A stretch of DNA of 64,000 bases from Odobenus rosmarus divergens. Taxonomy: Eukaryota > Chordata > Mammalia > Carnivora > Odobenidae. Under the pieces are notes generated by a model. It was not told the origin of the DNA. It was given only the letters and a program-made list of their open reading frames with translations, and did no database searches. Positions 35,430-47,983 of this stretch are shown one piece after another. The stretch covers positions 1,555,353 through 1,619,352 of the forward strand of contig NW_004450582.1 in NCBI RefSeq assembly GCF_000321225.1, read 5' to 3'. The translations under genes and the position numbers were made by a program. Each line of letters starts with the position of its first letter. Position 1 is the first letter of the stretch.

Positions 35430-36610
35430 AGACTTATTTTTTAAGAGCAGTTTTAGGTTACCAGAAAAATGGAGCAGGTAATACTGAGAGTATCCCACCC
35501 ATCCACTCCTCCTCATGTTAATATCTAGCATTAGTGTGGTACATTTGTTACAATTAACGAACCAACACCGATACATCATTCTTAACTAAAATCTATAGCT
35601 TTCATTAAGATTCACTCTTGGTGCTGTAAAGTTGTACGGGTTTTCACAAATGCGTGTCTTGTATTCACTAGTACAGTATTATATAGAATAGTTCACTGCC
35701 CTAAAATTCCCCTGTGCTCCACCTCCTCACTCCTCACATTTAACCCAAACCCCTGGCAACCAGGGATCCTTTACAGGTATAGCTTTGCTTTTTCCAGAAT
35801 GTAACACAGTTGGAAGCATACAGTGTGTGCCCTTTCAGATGGGCTTCTTTCACTTAGTAACATGCATCTAAGTTTCCTCCATGTCATTTTGTGGTTTGAT
35901 AACTCATTTCTTTTTATCACTAAAGAATATTGCATTCTGTAGAGACACCAGAGTTTATTTACCCATTCACTATTGAAAGACATCTTGACTGCTTCTTGTC
36001 AATTACAAATAAAGCTGCTCTAAACATTCATGTGAAGGTCTTTGTGTGGACACGAATTTTCAGCCCAGTTGGATAAATACCTATGAGCATGATTGCTGGA
36101 TTGTATGTTAAAAGCGGCTGCACCATTCTACATTCCCACCTGCAATGAATGAGTGTTCCTGTTGCTCTACATCCTTGTGAGTCAGTGTTTTGGATTTTGG
36201 CCTTTGTAGTTGGTGTGTAGTGGTATCATTGTAGTTTTAATTTGCAATTCTCTAATAATATATGATGTTGATCATCCTTCCATACGCTTATTTGCCATCC
36301 ATATATCTTCTTTAGTGAAGTATCTGTTAAAACCTTTGGCCCCCTTTTTAGTTGGGTTATTTGCCTTCTTATTGTTGAGTTTTAAGAATTCCTTGTATAG
36401 TTTGGAAACAAGTCCTTTATAAAACATGTGTTTTGCAATTATTCTTTCCCAGTCTGTGGCTTATCTTTTCATTCTCTTAACAGTGTGTCTCGCAGAGCAG
36501 TTTTTAATTTGAATAAAGTCTAACTTATAAGTTTTTTTCTTTCATGGGCCATGCTTTTTGTGTTATATCTAAACCTCATCATCTAAAGGTCTTCTAGATT
36601 TTTTCCACTT
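35430..36610 (-). mobile_element. L1 ORF2 3' region and 3'UTR, antisense
   Basis: About 1.2 kb of reverse-complement L1. Phrases include 'accccctggcaac' type text at 35750, 'gggcttctttcacttagtaa', 'aataaagctgctctaaacatt', 'attgctggattgtatg', 'cattcccacctgcaatgaatg' and 'tcttctttagtgaagtatc'. The last ones correspond to the ORF2 C-terminal region. Frames are broken and the copy is inactive, older than the carnivore-specific L1s nearby. Confidence 0.85.
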
Positions 36611-36819
36611 AATATGTTATTATTAATTATGATAATTACTTTTTTTGAAGTTCCAAATGTTGTAATTTAAATTATATGAGCCCCTTCGACATTATTTCTG
36701 GGTCATTTTTATAAGAACCTACTGATCTTTGAGCACATTCTTACTTTCTGGTACTATAGCAATTTAAAAATCTGTCCTTTTGCTAAAACAAATTAACATG
36801 GATCTTAAATTATAATTCA

Positions 36820-37510
36820 TTCAATTATTTGACAAATACCTATTGTGCACTTACTATGTGTCAAGCTGTGCTTTAGTGCTTGGAATAGGAACAAAACCTG
36901 AAAAGGCCCTGAAATAGTGATATTTCTGACATGCGCAAGGAGTAGCCAGGAGATCAGTGTGCCTGACTTGGAGCATGTGTGGAAACATCAGCAGTAGGGG
37001 AGTGTGGGGACGTTGGGGGAAGTTTGCGTAGGACTGCAAAGATCATTCTAAGGACTTTGGCTTTTAACCTGAGAGGTAGGAAACCAGTTCAGAGGCTTGT
37101 GCAGAGGAGTGGTGTTATCTAACTTACATGTACACTTGGTCTCTGTGTTGAAAATCTGCTCATGGAAGCAGGGTTAGAAGACCGGTTGGAAGATTTATTA
37201 GATAATGCTGGTAAGAAATAATATATGGTAGAGATGTTAAGAAATCCTGAGGGTACACAGGTTTTTGTAGGCAGGGACAGCTAGAGGTGCTCAGGAATTA
37301 GATATGAATTAGATAGAAGGAGAAAAAGAGAGGAATCTGGGATGACACCCAGACTTTTGGCCAGCACAGAAAAATGGCACTTTGCCAATGTTTGGAAGAG
37401 AGAAGACTGAAGTGGTGTGGGTTTTGAGGGAAGATGAGGAGTTCGGTTTTAGACTTGTTAATTTGAATATTTATTAGACATCTTGAATAGGAATTAAACA
37501 AATCATTCTA
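36820..37510 (-). repeat. L2-class LINE relic, antisense
   Basis: The order 'tattgtgcacttactatgtg', 'aaggactttggctttta', 'gcagaggagtggtgttatc', 'ggaatctgggatgacaccc' and 'gagttcggttttagacttgtt' is the reverse complement of the L2-type reverse-transcriptase region. A short minus-strand frame still reads SKTELLIFP, a phrase common in relics of this family. Many breaks are present. Confidence 0.6.
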
Positions 37511-38004
37511 CAAGTGAGGGGTTAGGTCTGGACTAAAGTAGTACATTTAAGGCTCTTCTATATATAAAATGGTATTTAAAACTTTGAAACCATCTGAGAT
37601 CACCAAGGAAGAGGGCACATACAGAAGAGAAAAAAATCCAAGGACTGAGAATGTTGGGTTTTCATCTTCTGGCTTGGCAGGATCCAGCAGTAGGCTGTCT
37701 AGAAACAGATGAAGAGGAAGTCCTCCTTCTCCCCCTCCATCAAGATGAAGACAAATTGACCTCCTGTACATAAGTCTGTGGAGAGCTTCTCTTCAATAGC
37801 TATGTGACAATATAAGCAGTTGATAAAATAAATATCATAATCTAACTTAATGGAGCAATCTGAATATGTACTTAGAGATAAACACCAAAATAAAATTTTT
37901 TAAGTGTGTGTATGTTTTATTAAACATTTTGCCAATTGTACTTTCATTCTTCTTTGGCCTAGTATCTATTTTATGAATACCTAATTCTTAATTAGACAAA
38001 ATAC

Positions 38005-38090
38005 TTCACTCATCTATTCTTCTATTCAATAGGTATTTACTAAGTGTCTACTATGTATGAAGTATTTTTGGCTAGATCCTGTGACTATAA
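38005..38090. repeat. Ancient L2/MIR-class relic
   Basis: 'ttcaataggtatttactaag' and 'tgtctactatgtatgaag' resemble the common 'ttattgagcacctactatgtgccagg' phrase. It is short and the family is unresolved. Confidence 0.4.
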
Positions 38091-38104
38091 ACATTGTTAC
38101 TTTT

Positions 38105-38180
38105 TTTTAAATAATTTTTTATTGTTATGTTAACCACCATACATTACATCATTAGTTTTTGATGTAGTGTTCCATGATTC
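38105..38180 (-). mobile_element. Very short young L1 3' end, antisense
   Basis: About 76 bases of young carnivore L1 3' terminus in antisense ('gttatgttaaccaccata', 'catcattagtttttgatg', 'gtgttccatgattc'). A perfect 15-base duplication, aacattgttactttt, lies at 38090-38104 and 38181-38195. It is a severely 5'-truncated but genuine insertion. Confidence 0.92.
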
Positions 38181-38637
38181 AACATTGTTACTTTTAATTA
38201 TTTTCCTACTCCTTATGTTTTGAAAAACTCACATTTGGATTTTCTAGCAGAAAGCAAGTGTGAATATTGTTATTTTTAGAGAGTTGAAAATAGATATGCA
38301 AAAATCAAATATATATGCATCCCCTCTGTTTTACAACCACAGCAATATCAGCAGAATTTCATGTTCAGAAACTGTTACACAAAATGATGTAGAAAAATCC
38401 CACTACTGGTACATCCAAAGATTTTATAAAGTCAAATGCATAAAATTACTTTGAGTTTGAGAAGCCAATTAAATACTGCAGTCATGGGTCCTTTGGCAAT
38501 GACCTTGAAGAGCTGAAAAATGTCCTGGGAATCTCACTGCTTGACTCTTGAGGCTACTCTTTCTTGTAGGTCTCCAAGATCCAAATCAACTACTGTTGGG
38601 CTCCTGGTCCTAAACTAAATACATGGGCCTCTCCTTG

Positions 38638-38804
38638 GGGCACTGCGGTGGTTCGATTTTGGCTCAGGTCATGATCTCAGGGTCCCGGGATCGAGCCCCG
38701 CGTGGGGAATCTGCGCTCAGTGGGGAGTCTGCTTCTCTCTCTCTCCCTCTTCCTCCGCCCCTCCTCCTGCTCTCTCTTTCTCTCTTAAATAAGTAAATAA
38801 ATAA
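38638..38804 (+). mobile_element. Can-SINE with deleted head region
   Basis: Reads 'gggcactgcggtggttcgattttggctcagg', so about 20 bases between the A-box and 'ttcggctcagg' are missing. The body and 'taaataagtaaataaataa' tail are present. The duplication atgggcctctccttg lies at 38623-38637 and 38805-38819. Confidence 0.93.
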
Positions 38805-39103
38805 ATGGGCCTCTCCTTGATGTCAAGAATCCTTGTCATTTTCATTTGCTTAAATAAAAAACCTCCATGTTATTTATAGTCATTTTTTGATGATAACTGT
38901 AAGTTCAACTTAAAAAAAAAGCTGCAGAAGATTTATTCTAGATAAATTCTAGACTTTAGAATTATATTCCAGACAATTTCTAGACTTCCAGGGTCTCATA
39001 AACTCAATGAACATATTAACCATAATTCAGTGAAAAGTGATTCATTCTCATTGATAACATGTCCCTTTGAACTTTAAAATGGTAACAAAATTGAGTTGAT
39101 ACT

Positions 39104-39506
39104 AAAAAAATGAAATCTTGCCATTTGCAACGACGCGGTTGGAACTAGAGGGTATTATGCTAAGCAAAGTAAGTCACTCAGAGAAAGACAAGTATCATAT
39201 GATCTCACTGATATGAGGAATTTGAGAAATAAGACAGAGGATCATAGGGGAAGGGAGGGAAAAATGAAACAAGACGAAACCAGAGAGGGAAACAAACCAT
39301 AAGAGACTTTTAATCTCAGGAAACAAACTGAGGGTTGCTGGGGTGGTGGGGGTGGGAGGGATGGGGTGGCTGGGTGATGGACATTGGGGAGGGTATATGC
39401 TATGGTGAGTGCTGTGAATTGTGTAAGACTGATGAATCACGGACCTGTACCCCTGAAACAAATAATACATTATACGTTAATAAAAAATGCTCAATCTCTC
39501 AAAAAT
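39104..39506 (+). mobile_element. 5'-truncated carnivore L1
   Basis: About 400 bases of sense L1 3' end: 'gttggaactagagggtatt', 'agtaagtcactcagag', 'gaccgg'-free 'ctgagggttgctgggg', a G-rich tract (39339-39390), 'gatgaatcacggacctgtac' and a final 'acgttaataaaaaatgc'. Flanks aattgagttgatact (39089-39103) and aattgagtttatact (39507-39521) differ at one base. Confidence 0.92.
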
Positions 39507-40694
39507 AATTGAGTTTATACTGAATTACTACTTTACAAAATACCTGTAACAGTAGTGACTAAACAATCTGCATTTCCATTTCTTAAAAACAATGATCCAA
39601 AACCATTCAAAGTTCTTCATAAAGCATGAAATTACCTCCTGTTACTGAGTCACAAAATGGTACTGGAATGTAAACTAAAAGTAAAGATCCATATGAACAT
39701 GAAGAACAGTTGTCTACTTACAGATGTACAAAGAAAATCTTCAGCACATGCCAGGCCCGGAAAAAGCCCCCAAACTGCGAAGAAATAGTCAGAAGCCTCA
39801 TGCTTCTAGGCAATAGAGTTTAGAAATCACTAATATAGGAAATTTCTGCTACAGAGAATGCAAATCAACCCAGAAAAAAAATTCTAAATGTCATTACTTG
39901 CACTCAATGAAAAAGATATATTTAGAAATGCCAAGAGATCAATAACTAAATGCCAGACTTTCCATGAATCGTTCATGAAACTTGCATCTATTCACCGAAC
40001 TGTAGAAAATAACAAATGTCTTAAAATTTGCTGGTCTGAATTTTGGTGTTACACAAACTTTAAAACTCAGTGGAAACATGTGCAGCTTTGAAGGTTAGTA
40101 AACATAAAATAAAATGATACCAAGGAAAGTTTAAGAAGATTGTAACAGATAAACAAGCAAACACAAACTAAAAAGTTATTCAAAAGATGTATAAAAGTCA
40201 TACAAAAACAGCATGGCTTAACAAGATGCAAGTTGATTTTTTTTTTTTTTGAGAGGACTAATAAAAGAGCCAACCTTATGTAAAATGGACTATGCTTAAA
40301 ATGAATAAAGGCAAATATATTAAAATTAATTGTTCTTGATGCCCAAATTTTGTTTTTAGAAAGGGATAATATGAAGAAATAACTCATTTGAAAACTTATG
40401 CAACATTCAGTTATCTGTTTTTTAATTTTCTAGTATATTTTTCTATATTATGATTTTCTCTCTAATTTAGATGTGCCTCACAAGTTGTGATATTATCATT
40501 AAGTTCAAAATAATTTGTAATTTTCATTATGATATTTGGACCCATTAATTTACTTAGAAGTAGATTGTGTTTTTGATTAATGATTAATTTACAAACAAAA
40601 TGCTCAGATTTTAAGGATATGATGTAATAAGTTTTGCCACTCATGACCCACTCTTCTAATCATTATATAAAACATCTCCAACACCCCACTAATT

Positions 40695-40805
40695 TTTTTA
40701 AATTTTATTTTATTATGTTATGTTAATCACCATACAATTACATCATTAGTTTTTGATGTAGTGTTCCATGATTCATTGTTTGCATATAACACCCAGTGCT
40801 CCTTT
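40695..40805 (-). mobile_element. Young L1 3' end, antisense
   Basis: 'tgttatgttaatcaccata', 'catcattagtttttgatg', 'gttccatgattcattg' and 'ataacacccagtgctc' match the young carnivore L1 terminus in antisense, 5'-truncated to about 110 bases. I could not find a clean target duplication. Confidence 0.85.
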
Positions 40806-40814
40806 GCAGTTTAA

Positions 40815-41140
40815 TACCTCACCTTTCTCCTAGTGACAACCACTGTTTTGATTTCTGCCAAAATATAAATGAATTATTAAGTATATGGTTTTTTTATCTG
40901 TCTACTTTTGTTCCAAATAATTTTTTGAGTTTCACCTATTTTGTTTGTGCATCAGCAGTTCACCCTTTTAGAGTGGTTAGTAGTAAATTCCATTTTATGA
41001 ATGTATCTTGAAATGTTTATTCATTTTCTTGTTGATAAACTTTTGGGTTGCTTTGACTATTTATGAAAAAATGCTTTGAATATTCTTGCACAAATCTTTT
41101 TGTGGACATAAATATTCATTTCTCTTGGGTCTTTGCTCTT
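40815..41140 (-). mobile_element. Old L1 3' fragment, antisense
   Basis: 'ttgataaacttttgggttgc', 'tgctttgaatattcttgcac' and 'tttttgtggacataaatatt' are antisense L1 3' phrases, clearly older than the adjoining copy. Confidence 0.65.
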
Positions 41141-41237
41141 GTCTTCATTTTGGTTGTTTTTGTTGTGGAACTTGAAAAGTTTGTTCTACATTTTTATGGA
41201 GAATTATAGGACTGAGAATAGACAAAGTACTTAAGGT

Positions 41238-41350
41238 GAAGAAAGAGGAGGGAGGAAAAAGAGAAGAGGGAGAAGAAGAAGAAGGAAAGGAGACAAAGGA
41301 GTAGAAAAATAAGAGAAAAGAGAGGAAGAAGAAAAAGAAGAAGAAAATTT
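41238..41350 (+). repeat. Polypurine (GA-rich) tract
   Basis: About 110 bases of almost pure purine (aggagg, gaagaagaag and aaaaag units) with very few pyrimidine interruptions. It is low-complexity sequence. Confidence 0.9.
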
Positions 41351-41394
41351 CTTATCAGATACTATAAAATGTTTGGAGGCTATAAGAATTAAGA

Positions 41395-41580
41395 AAATAT
41401 GTTATTGAAAGAGGTATAGACAAATAAGCTAGTGGAACATAATAGAGAATCAAGAATCAGGCTCTCATAAAAATAGATACTTGGAAAACCCAAATCACCA
41501 ATATTAGGAATGAAACAGGGATGTCACTGTAGATCCTATAGCCATTAAAAGGGTAAATAATGGTGTACTAGAATAAGCTT
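41395..41580 (+). repeat. Probable old L1 ORF2 fragment
   Basis: 'agaggtatagacaaataagc', 'tggaacataatagagaatc' and 'atattaggaatgaaacagg' resemble L1 ORF2 phrases ('tagacaaatagatcaatggaacagaatagag') in sense orientation. It is heavily decayed. Confidence 0.45.
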
Positions 41581-41903
41581 TTCAAGTTCTACCCCCAACC
41601 CAAAATAGTGGAAATTTACATTTGCCACTGCGAGCTAAAAAGCTTTTCAATACTTAAAGGTCTTTGGTAAGATCAGTGATGATATCAAATGTTAACCTTT
41701 TGATGTTGTATAAAGATATATTCAATATCTGGAAGATCTACATGTCTCGATGAGCCAGTATGTTCTAAATGATTAATGGCAATGTTACAAAATCATACAT
41801 GGATCAAGATTAATGAAAAAATACATGATGGATCAATATATTTTAGTGTGGTAGAGTATGAAAGTGCAGTTATAGCTTCATGTTCCATATTACAACTAAC
41901 TTT

Positions 41904-42100
41904 AAAAAAAAAAAAAAGACTTATTTATTTATTTATTTTAGAGAGCATGCAGGGAGGGGCAGAGGGAGAGGGAGAGACAAACTTTAGCAGGCTCCTGCTG
42001 AGCTTGGAGCTGGATTTGGGGTTTGATCTCAAGACCCTGAGATCATGACCTAAGCTGAAACCAAGAGTTGGATGCTTAACCAACTGCACCCAGGGACCCC
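41904..42100 (-). mobile_element. Can-SINE, antisense
   Basis: Complete antisense copy from an A/T tract and 'acttatttatttatttattt' to 'caactgcacccagggacccc'. The duplication acaactaacttt is perfect at 41892-41903 and 42101-42112. Confidence 0.93.
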
Positions 42101-42445
42101 ACAACTAACTTTTAAAAAACCTTTGGCTTGTCAAGTTTTGGGATAGAATCAAAGAAAGATTTTACAGTTATCTGAAAAAGGTATTAAATATCTCTTCCTT
42201 TTCTAAGTATACATCTGTATGGGACTGGGTTTTTTTCACATATTTCAACCAAAACAGCATATTTCAAAAGATCAAATGCAGAAGCAGTAATGATAATTCA
42301 GGCAATTTCTGTTAAGCCAAACATTAAAAAGATATACAAAAATATAAAATAATGCCACACTTCTCACTAATTTTTTTGTTTTGAAAAATTTATTTTTCTC
42401 TAAACATGTTATTGACACTAACATGTAATATATTTACTACTTTTA

Positions 42446-42450
42446 TTATT

Positions 42451-42485
<35 letters not shown>

Positions 42486-43649
42486 TTTTGTTATGTTAGT
42501 CACCATACAGTACATCATTAGTTTTTGATGTAGTGTTCCATGATTCATTGTTTGTGTATAACACCCAGTGCTCCATTCAATACATGCCCTCTTTAATACC
42601 CATCACCAGGCTAACCCATCCCCCTACCCCCTCCCCTCTAGAACCTTCAGTTTGTTTCCCGGAGTCCATAGTGTCTCATGGTTCGTCTCCCCCTCCAATT
42701 TCCCCCCCCTTCATTTTTCCCTTCCTTCTCCTAATGTCCTCCATGCTATTCCTTATGTTCCACAAATTAGTGAAACCAGATGATAATTGACTTTCTCTGC
42801 TTGACTTATTTCACTTAGCATAATCTCCTCCAGTTCCATCCATGTTGATGCAAAAGATGGGTATTCATCCTTTCTCATGGCTGCGTAGTATTCCATTGTA
42901 TATATGGACCACATCTCCTTATCCATTCATCTGTTGAAGGGCATCTTGGCTCTTTCCATGGTTTGGTTATTATGGACATTGCTGCTATGAACATTGGGTG
43001 CATGTGGCCCTTCTTTTCACTACATCTGTGTCTTTGGGGTAAATACCCAGTAGTGCAATTGCTGGGTCACAAGGTAACTCTATTTTTAACTTTTTGAGGA
43101 AACTCCACACTGTTTTCCAAAGTGACTGTACCAATTTGCATTCCCACCAACACTGTAAGAGTGTTCCCCTTTCTCCACAACCTCTCCAACATTTGTTGTT
43201 TTACTTGCCTTGTCAATTTTTGCCATTCTAACTGGTCTAAGGTGGTATCTCATTGTGGTTTTGATTTGAATTTCCCTGATGGCTGATGACAATGAACATT
43301 TTTTCATGTGTCTGTTAGCCATTTGTATGTCTTCTTTAGAGAAGTGTCTGCTCACGTCTTCTGCCCATTTTTTGACTTGATTATTTGTTTTTTAGGTGTT
43401 GAGTTTGAGAAGTTCTTTATAGATCTTGGATTTTAGCCGTTTATCTGTAGTGTCATTTGTAAATATCTTCTCCCACTCCGTGGGTTGCCTCTTTGTTTTG
43501 TTGACTATTTCCTTTGCTGTGCAGAAGCTTTTTATCTTGATGAAGTCCCAAAAGTTCATTTTCGCTTTTGTTTCCCTTGCCTTTGGAGACGTGTCTTGAA
43601 AGAAGTTGCTGTGGCCGATGTTGAAGAGGTTACTGCCTATGTTCTCCTC
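42446..43649 (-). mobile_element. Young carnivore L1, 5'-truncated, antisense
   Basis: A 1.2 kb insertion in antisense, starting with an expanded (attt)n tail (about 42446-42488). The 3' terminus follows ('gttatgttagtcaccata', 'aacacccagtgctcc'), then the C-rich 3'UTR and the ORF2 C-terminal region up to about 43650. On the minus strand 43355-43086 reads [18 protein letters not shown] and [10 protein letters not shown], typical of the ORF2 C-terminal region. Flanks tatttactactttta (42431-42445) and tatttattactttta (43650-43664) form a one-mismatch duplication. It lacks the reverse-transcriptase and endonuclease domains, so it cannot move by itself. Confidence 0.92.
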
Positions 43650-43787
43650 TATTTATTACTTTTAAATAAATTAACAAATAAATATTTTAAATTTCCCTCC
43701 ATTTAAATTTCTAATTTGACAAATGCTGATGGAAATAACCCATATAACCAAAGTTCTTTGAGCTCTTTAATTATTTTCAGAATATTA

Positions 43788-43825
43788 AGGAGTCCTGAGA
43801 TCAAAAAGTTTGAGAACCACTACCC
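43788..43825 (+). repeat. MER5-like hAT terminus fragment
   Basis: 'aaaaagtttgagaaccacta' is the typical end of MER5-type hAT nonautonomous transposons. Only the terminus is recognisable. Confidence 0.45.
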
Positions 43826-43854
43826 TAGGAAAATACCCATATAAATGTCACTGG

Positions 43855-44350
43855 ACAAAAATGTTCATCACAACCCTATTGTAACAATTAAAAAACGGTT
43901 ACCAAACCAAATGTCCACCAACAACATCTTAGATAAATAAGTTATGACATAATTATGTACATTCATGCCAAAAGTTAATTCTGTTGTCCTGCAGTGAAAA
44001 TGAATGAGTGATAGCAACATTACTGAATCTCAGCAAGAAAATTTTGAATAAAAAATGCATGTGGCTAAGAAGTACATTAGTCTGATCTCATATGAAGTTA
44101 AAAATAAGCAAGACTAAATAAAATATTATTTAAGAATGTGAGTATATTTGGTAAAATGATAAGCCTAATCAAAGGAATTGTAGACACAAATTCAGAATAG
44201 TCATTCCCTGGGAAAGAAGCAGGTGATGGACATTGAGGAGGGGCATAAAGGGATTTCAGAGGTAATAATAATATTCTGTTTTTAAAAAAGTTGTGTCAGG
44301 TATGTGGATTTTTGATGTATTATTATTATGTATCTCTCACCCACATTTAA
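43855..44350 (+). repeat. Old L1/HAL1 3' relic
   Basis: 'aatgttcatcacaaccctatt', 'aaccaaatgtccaccaacaac', 'tctgatctcatatgaag' and 'gtcattccctgggaaagaag' are L1/HAL1-type 3'UTR phrases in sense orientation. The copy is strongly diverged. Confidence 0.6.
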
Positions 44351-44559
44351 AAATATTTAAGGGAAAATTGCAACCTGAGAGAATATATTTGCAATATATA
44401 TAACAGAACATTAAATTGTGAACATATATAGAGTTTTTCAAATAAAATAAGAGAACAGGCAATTAAATAAGGAAAAAGGAGAATGGATATAAACAGGCAA
44501 TTCATAAAAGAAATGAAAAATGATAAGATATTTAACCTAAGGAAAATGTTAATTATAAT

Positions 44560-45200
44560 GTATGTATTGGGTATGTGTTATATATCTTACTGATTTAAAT
44601 ATTATACAGTGTTTCTAAGGGTGTAAAAAAGTCATAAACTATTGGTTGTAGTGTAAATTTGGAAGAATGATTCAAATGTGAAGTGTCCATACTCTGCCTC
44701 AGTTAATCCATATCTATGAATCTATCCTCAAGACCCCTTACATGTACACAAGAGGGTTAGAAAGAGATGATCTCAGCAATGTTGCCCATAAGAGTGAATT
44801 AGGGAAAGCAACTCAACTTCCGCCTTAGGGAAATGACCAAATATGTAGGAGAATAGCTCACATTATGTGACATACTATGATCATCTGTCGGAAAGGATGA
44901 GGTGCTCTCAAATATCCTGAAATGTAAAGATATCGAAGATACTGTTAAGGAAAAGAAGCCATTTGGAGGACAATATAGATGGTGTGATCCCACTCATCTA
45001 CAAAATATGTATAAGTGGGTAGGCAAGACTGCCAGGAATATTGATTTCTGAAGAGGGCAGTTCAAAGTACAGAGCAGATACAAAAAAGGAAGTTTTTACA
45101 TTTTATTCTCCAAGCTTTAGCAATTCTGAAATTTTTACATTGACTCTATGTTTGATGAGCCATTGGCTTTATAGTATATAAAAAATTTACACAAAATAAT
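44560..45200 (+). repeat. Old L1/HAL1 3' relic
   Basis: 'aatctatcctcaagacccctta', 'ctcagcaatgttgccca', 'acagatggtgtgatcccactc'-type text at 44975 and 'atttttacattgactctatg' resemble a second old L1/HAL1 3' end in sense orientation. The boundaries are approximate. Confidence 0.5.
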
Positions 45201-45937
45201 AATATGCAGAAAAGCCACCAGTTGAAAGAAAGATTTGAAACAATACAAATTAACTTAAAATGAATAAATGAATTACTAAAGACATGGAGATATTCAGGAT
45301 ATAAGTGGGAACACAATGAATGTATTTGAAGTAGATATAGCAGGAGTAATCAGACTCCTGCCATAAAATATACTATTTTATCAGAATAAATGCCAGTAGA
45401 AAAATGTCCCTCAAATTAGATCCACATAACTAAGAACAGTGCCATGAAATTCGCTGGCCAATTCCACTTCAGCAGCTATGACAAAATACAAGTATAACAA
45501 TGACTGAATTTTCAAGTTGCAAATAAACCATTCTCAGTCCATGTTCTGGAAAAAAAATCAATATTACTGTAGCATATCACATTAGAATGGTGAGAGGTCA
45601 GAAAATATGTGTTATTCTGCATCGCATCAAATATATTTAATTCTTCGCCAGTCCTTTGGAATAAATTTCTTTCCATGCAATATTATTAATTATGTCAATA
45701 TCAGACATTTGTGCTGCTTAGTATTCTGCAGTGAGCCAAGAAGATCCTTCAATGAGTTTAACTTTCCCTCAGGATTATGAATTCCATTAGAAACTAACAG
45801 CAATTAAAATATGTCAGAGAGAAGTTAGTGACATCTGTATCGAAATAATGGAGCCGGGGAGATGTCTCCATTATTCTACCTTGGTGAGCAGAGATAAGTA
45901 TGATAGGAAAACAAGAAATATATCTTGGATGCTTCCC

Positions 45938-45939
<2 letters not shown>

Positions 45940-45977
<38 letters not shown>
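45940..45977 (+). repeat. (CA)19 microsatellite
   Basis: A perfect ca dinucleotide run of about 38 bases. Uninterrupted tracts of this length are commonly polymorphic. Confidence 0.97.
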
Positions 45978-45979
<2 letters not shown>

Positions 45980-47770
45980 TCTTTACATGATTCGATTCCA
46001 AAATATACAGGAATAAAACATCTTTTATATTTTTGATTCAAGCAAGCACAAATTTTTACTCCAGGGCATTTTTTTTGTCACTTATCCTTTCTGATATTCT
46101 AAATCTCAGAACATGATAATTTATTCCATCACAAAGGGAAAAAGTTATTCATTTATATGTACTCTCAAATCATATCAGAGAGAATTCAAAGCACTTTGGC
46201 ACCTCCATATTTTATGTGAAATGTTTCTAAATAATTAATAAAAGGTTCTGAGAAATCGGTGCCGAAGACTGAAAGCATGCGTGGTAACAAATCACACGGA
46301 GACAAATTTATCCTTAAAAATAAACAAATTTTTTAAAAATCGTTATGCACTGTTTTAGTCACGATATTGAAGTGGACTCAGTTTGACTTGTGGGTGATGT
46401 AGCATACTCCAGTGCTCTGTTGTATCGTGGATTCTGGAAGCTTGGAGCTGAACAATGCCATTTCTTGTCTTCTAGAAGTAACTACACTCAAACTCCCAAA
46501 TGACCTTAACAATAGAATTAAGTAGAATGGCCATAGTTGGCCTTTTCTATGGTGACAGGCTGGCAGCCTGTGTTAGTTGGAAGAAATGATCCTGACATCC
46601 CACCGGAAGCAACATCAGAGTCCAGGGTTAGGTCCAAGGCTTCAGAGTTGAAACAACTTAAGGAGTCTTTTTAAAGAAAAATAATAAAAAACTGAAAATA
46701 CAAAATTCAGTATTAAAATAAATACTTGGGATGAGAAGAAATCAACAATTGACAAAATTTCAAGCTAATAATTGTCCCAAACATCATAAAAATCCAGAAA
46801 ATTAACCTATACTTTTATCTGCTGTATCTTTATTCTAATTTTTTCCTGTGGTTTTGGTGCTTATTCTGGTTGCCTCTTTGTTTGAAAATACTATTGCGAT
46901 ACTGTTTTTGACTGAAGAATAGAAATACAATTTGGTTTTCCCTCGAACATGGTTGATCAAAATTTAGATTTTATTATTAATATTTAGCATGCATAAAACT
47001 TTTACTTCCCATACATACTCACTTCATGTGTGTGTGGTTTTGTTTGGATCCTAAAAACACAGAAATCCCAACTCTATTTTGCTTAATTCCCATCAAAAAA
47101 GGAAAAAGATATGATACTTACAATAGTACAAGCTACGTTTTAAGAATATCTCTGACAGGAGAGAGCATCCATATTAACAAGATACTGAAGATAAAATCCT
47201 CTCCTTGCAATTTTAATGTCTGATGATTGAAAGAACTTTTCAGATTCCACATGTGCTCGTGTATCCAGTACCGAGCACTGTGTGTAATATTTCTTTCCGG
47301 TGCTGCGTCTTTGTGTCGTGATGCTGGACTGTCAGGACAGTGGACATTAAGGGGTATTCCTGGAGGCCATCCCTACACTGACAATAACATTATACTTCAT
47401 GGAAGTGACTGTGACCTATGTAAATATATTTCTAAACCCAAACTAAATGTCCTTCCAGCTCAACTTCTCCTTTAGCCCGATCTCAAAAATGCCTGAGGCT
47501 CCCAGCCATCCAAGAGGGAGTGGATAAATGTGATGGAGGGCGAGTCAGAAAGACGTCAGATTGTGAAGAGACAGGTGTTGTAACTAAATACATTTTAAAA
47601 TCTTACTTTTACAAATTTTATAAAAACATGTGACCATGACAGGTCAATAGGGCCCACCCCAGAGTTTTGGAAGGGGCCTTGGATCTCAAGTTTCATTAGC
47701 TTTGTAGTCTCTGCCAGAGACCCCATGCCCCGTAGTCAGCCCAACACCTTCCCTTCCTTCTCCATGGTTA
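45980..47770. other. Unassigned sequence
   Basis: No repeat family recognised. The 46250-46680 part has mixed composition without obvious repeats. An open stretch of 82 codons at 47227-47475 has no family resemblance. Confidence 0.35.
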
Positions 47771-47783
47771 CGAGCAGGCTGGA

Positions 47784-47983
47784 GGGGAGCCTGGGTGGCT
47801 CAGTCGTTGGGCGTCTGCCTTCGGTTCAGGTCATGATCCCAGGGTCCTGGGATCAAGCCCCACATCGGGCTCCCTGCTCAGCGGGAAACCTGTTTCTCCC
47901 TCTTCCACTCCCCCTGCTTGTGTTCCCTCTCTTGCTGTGTCTCTCTCTGTCAAATAAATAAAAAAAATCTTAAAAAAAAAAAA
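47784..47983 (+). mobile_element. Can-SINE
   Basis: Sense copy from 'ggggagcctgggtggctcag' to 'caaataaataaaaaaaatctt' and a poly-A run. Flanks gagcaggctgga (47772-47783) and gaacaggctgga (47984-47995) form a one-mismatch duplication. Confidence 0.95.

Noticed and set aside
43086..43355. Minus-strand 89-codon frame as a gene
   Set aside because: It is the C-terminal ORF2 region of a 5'-truncated L1, not a host gene.
47227..47475. Open frame of 82 codons on the plus strand with several cysteines as a secreted peptide
   Set aside because: No signal peptide, no conserved cysteine pattern, no neighbouring exon signals.
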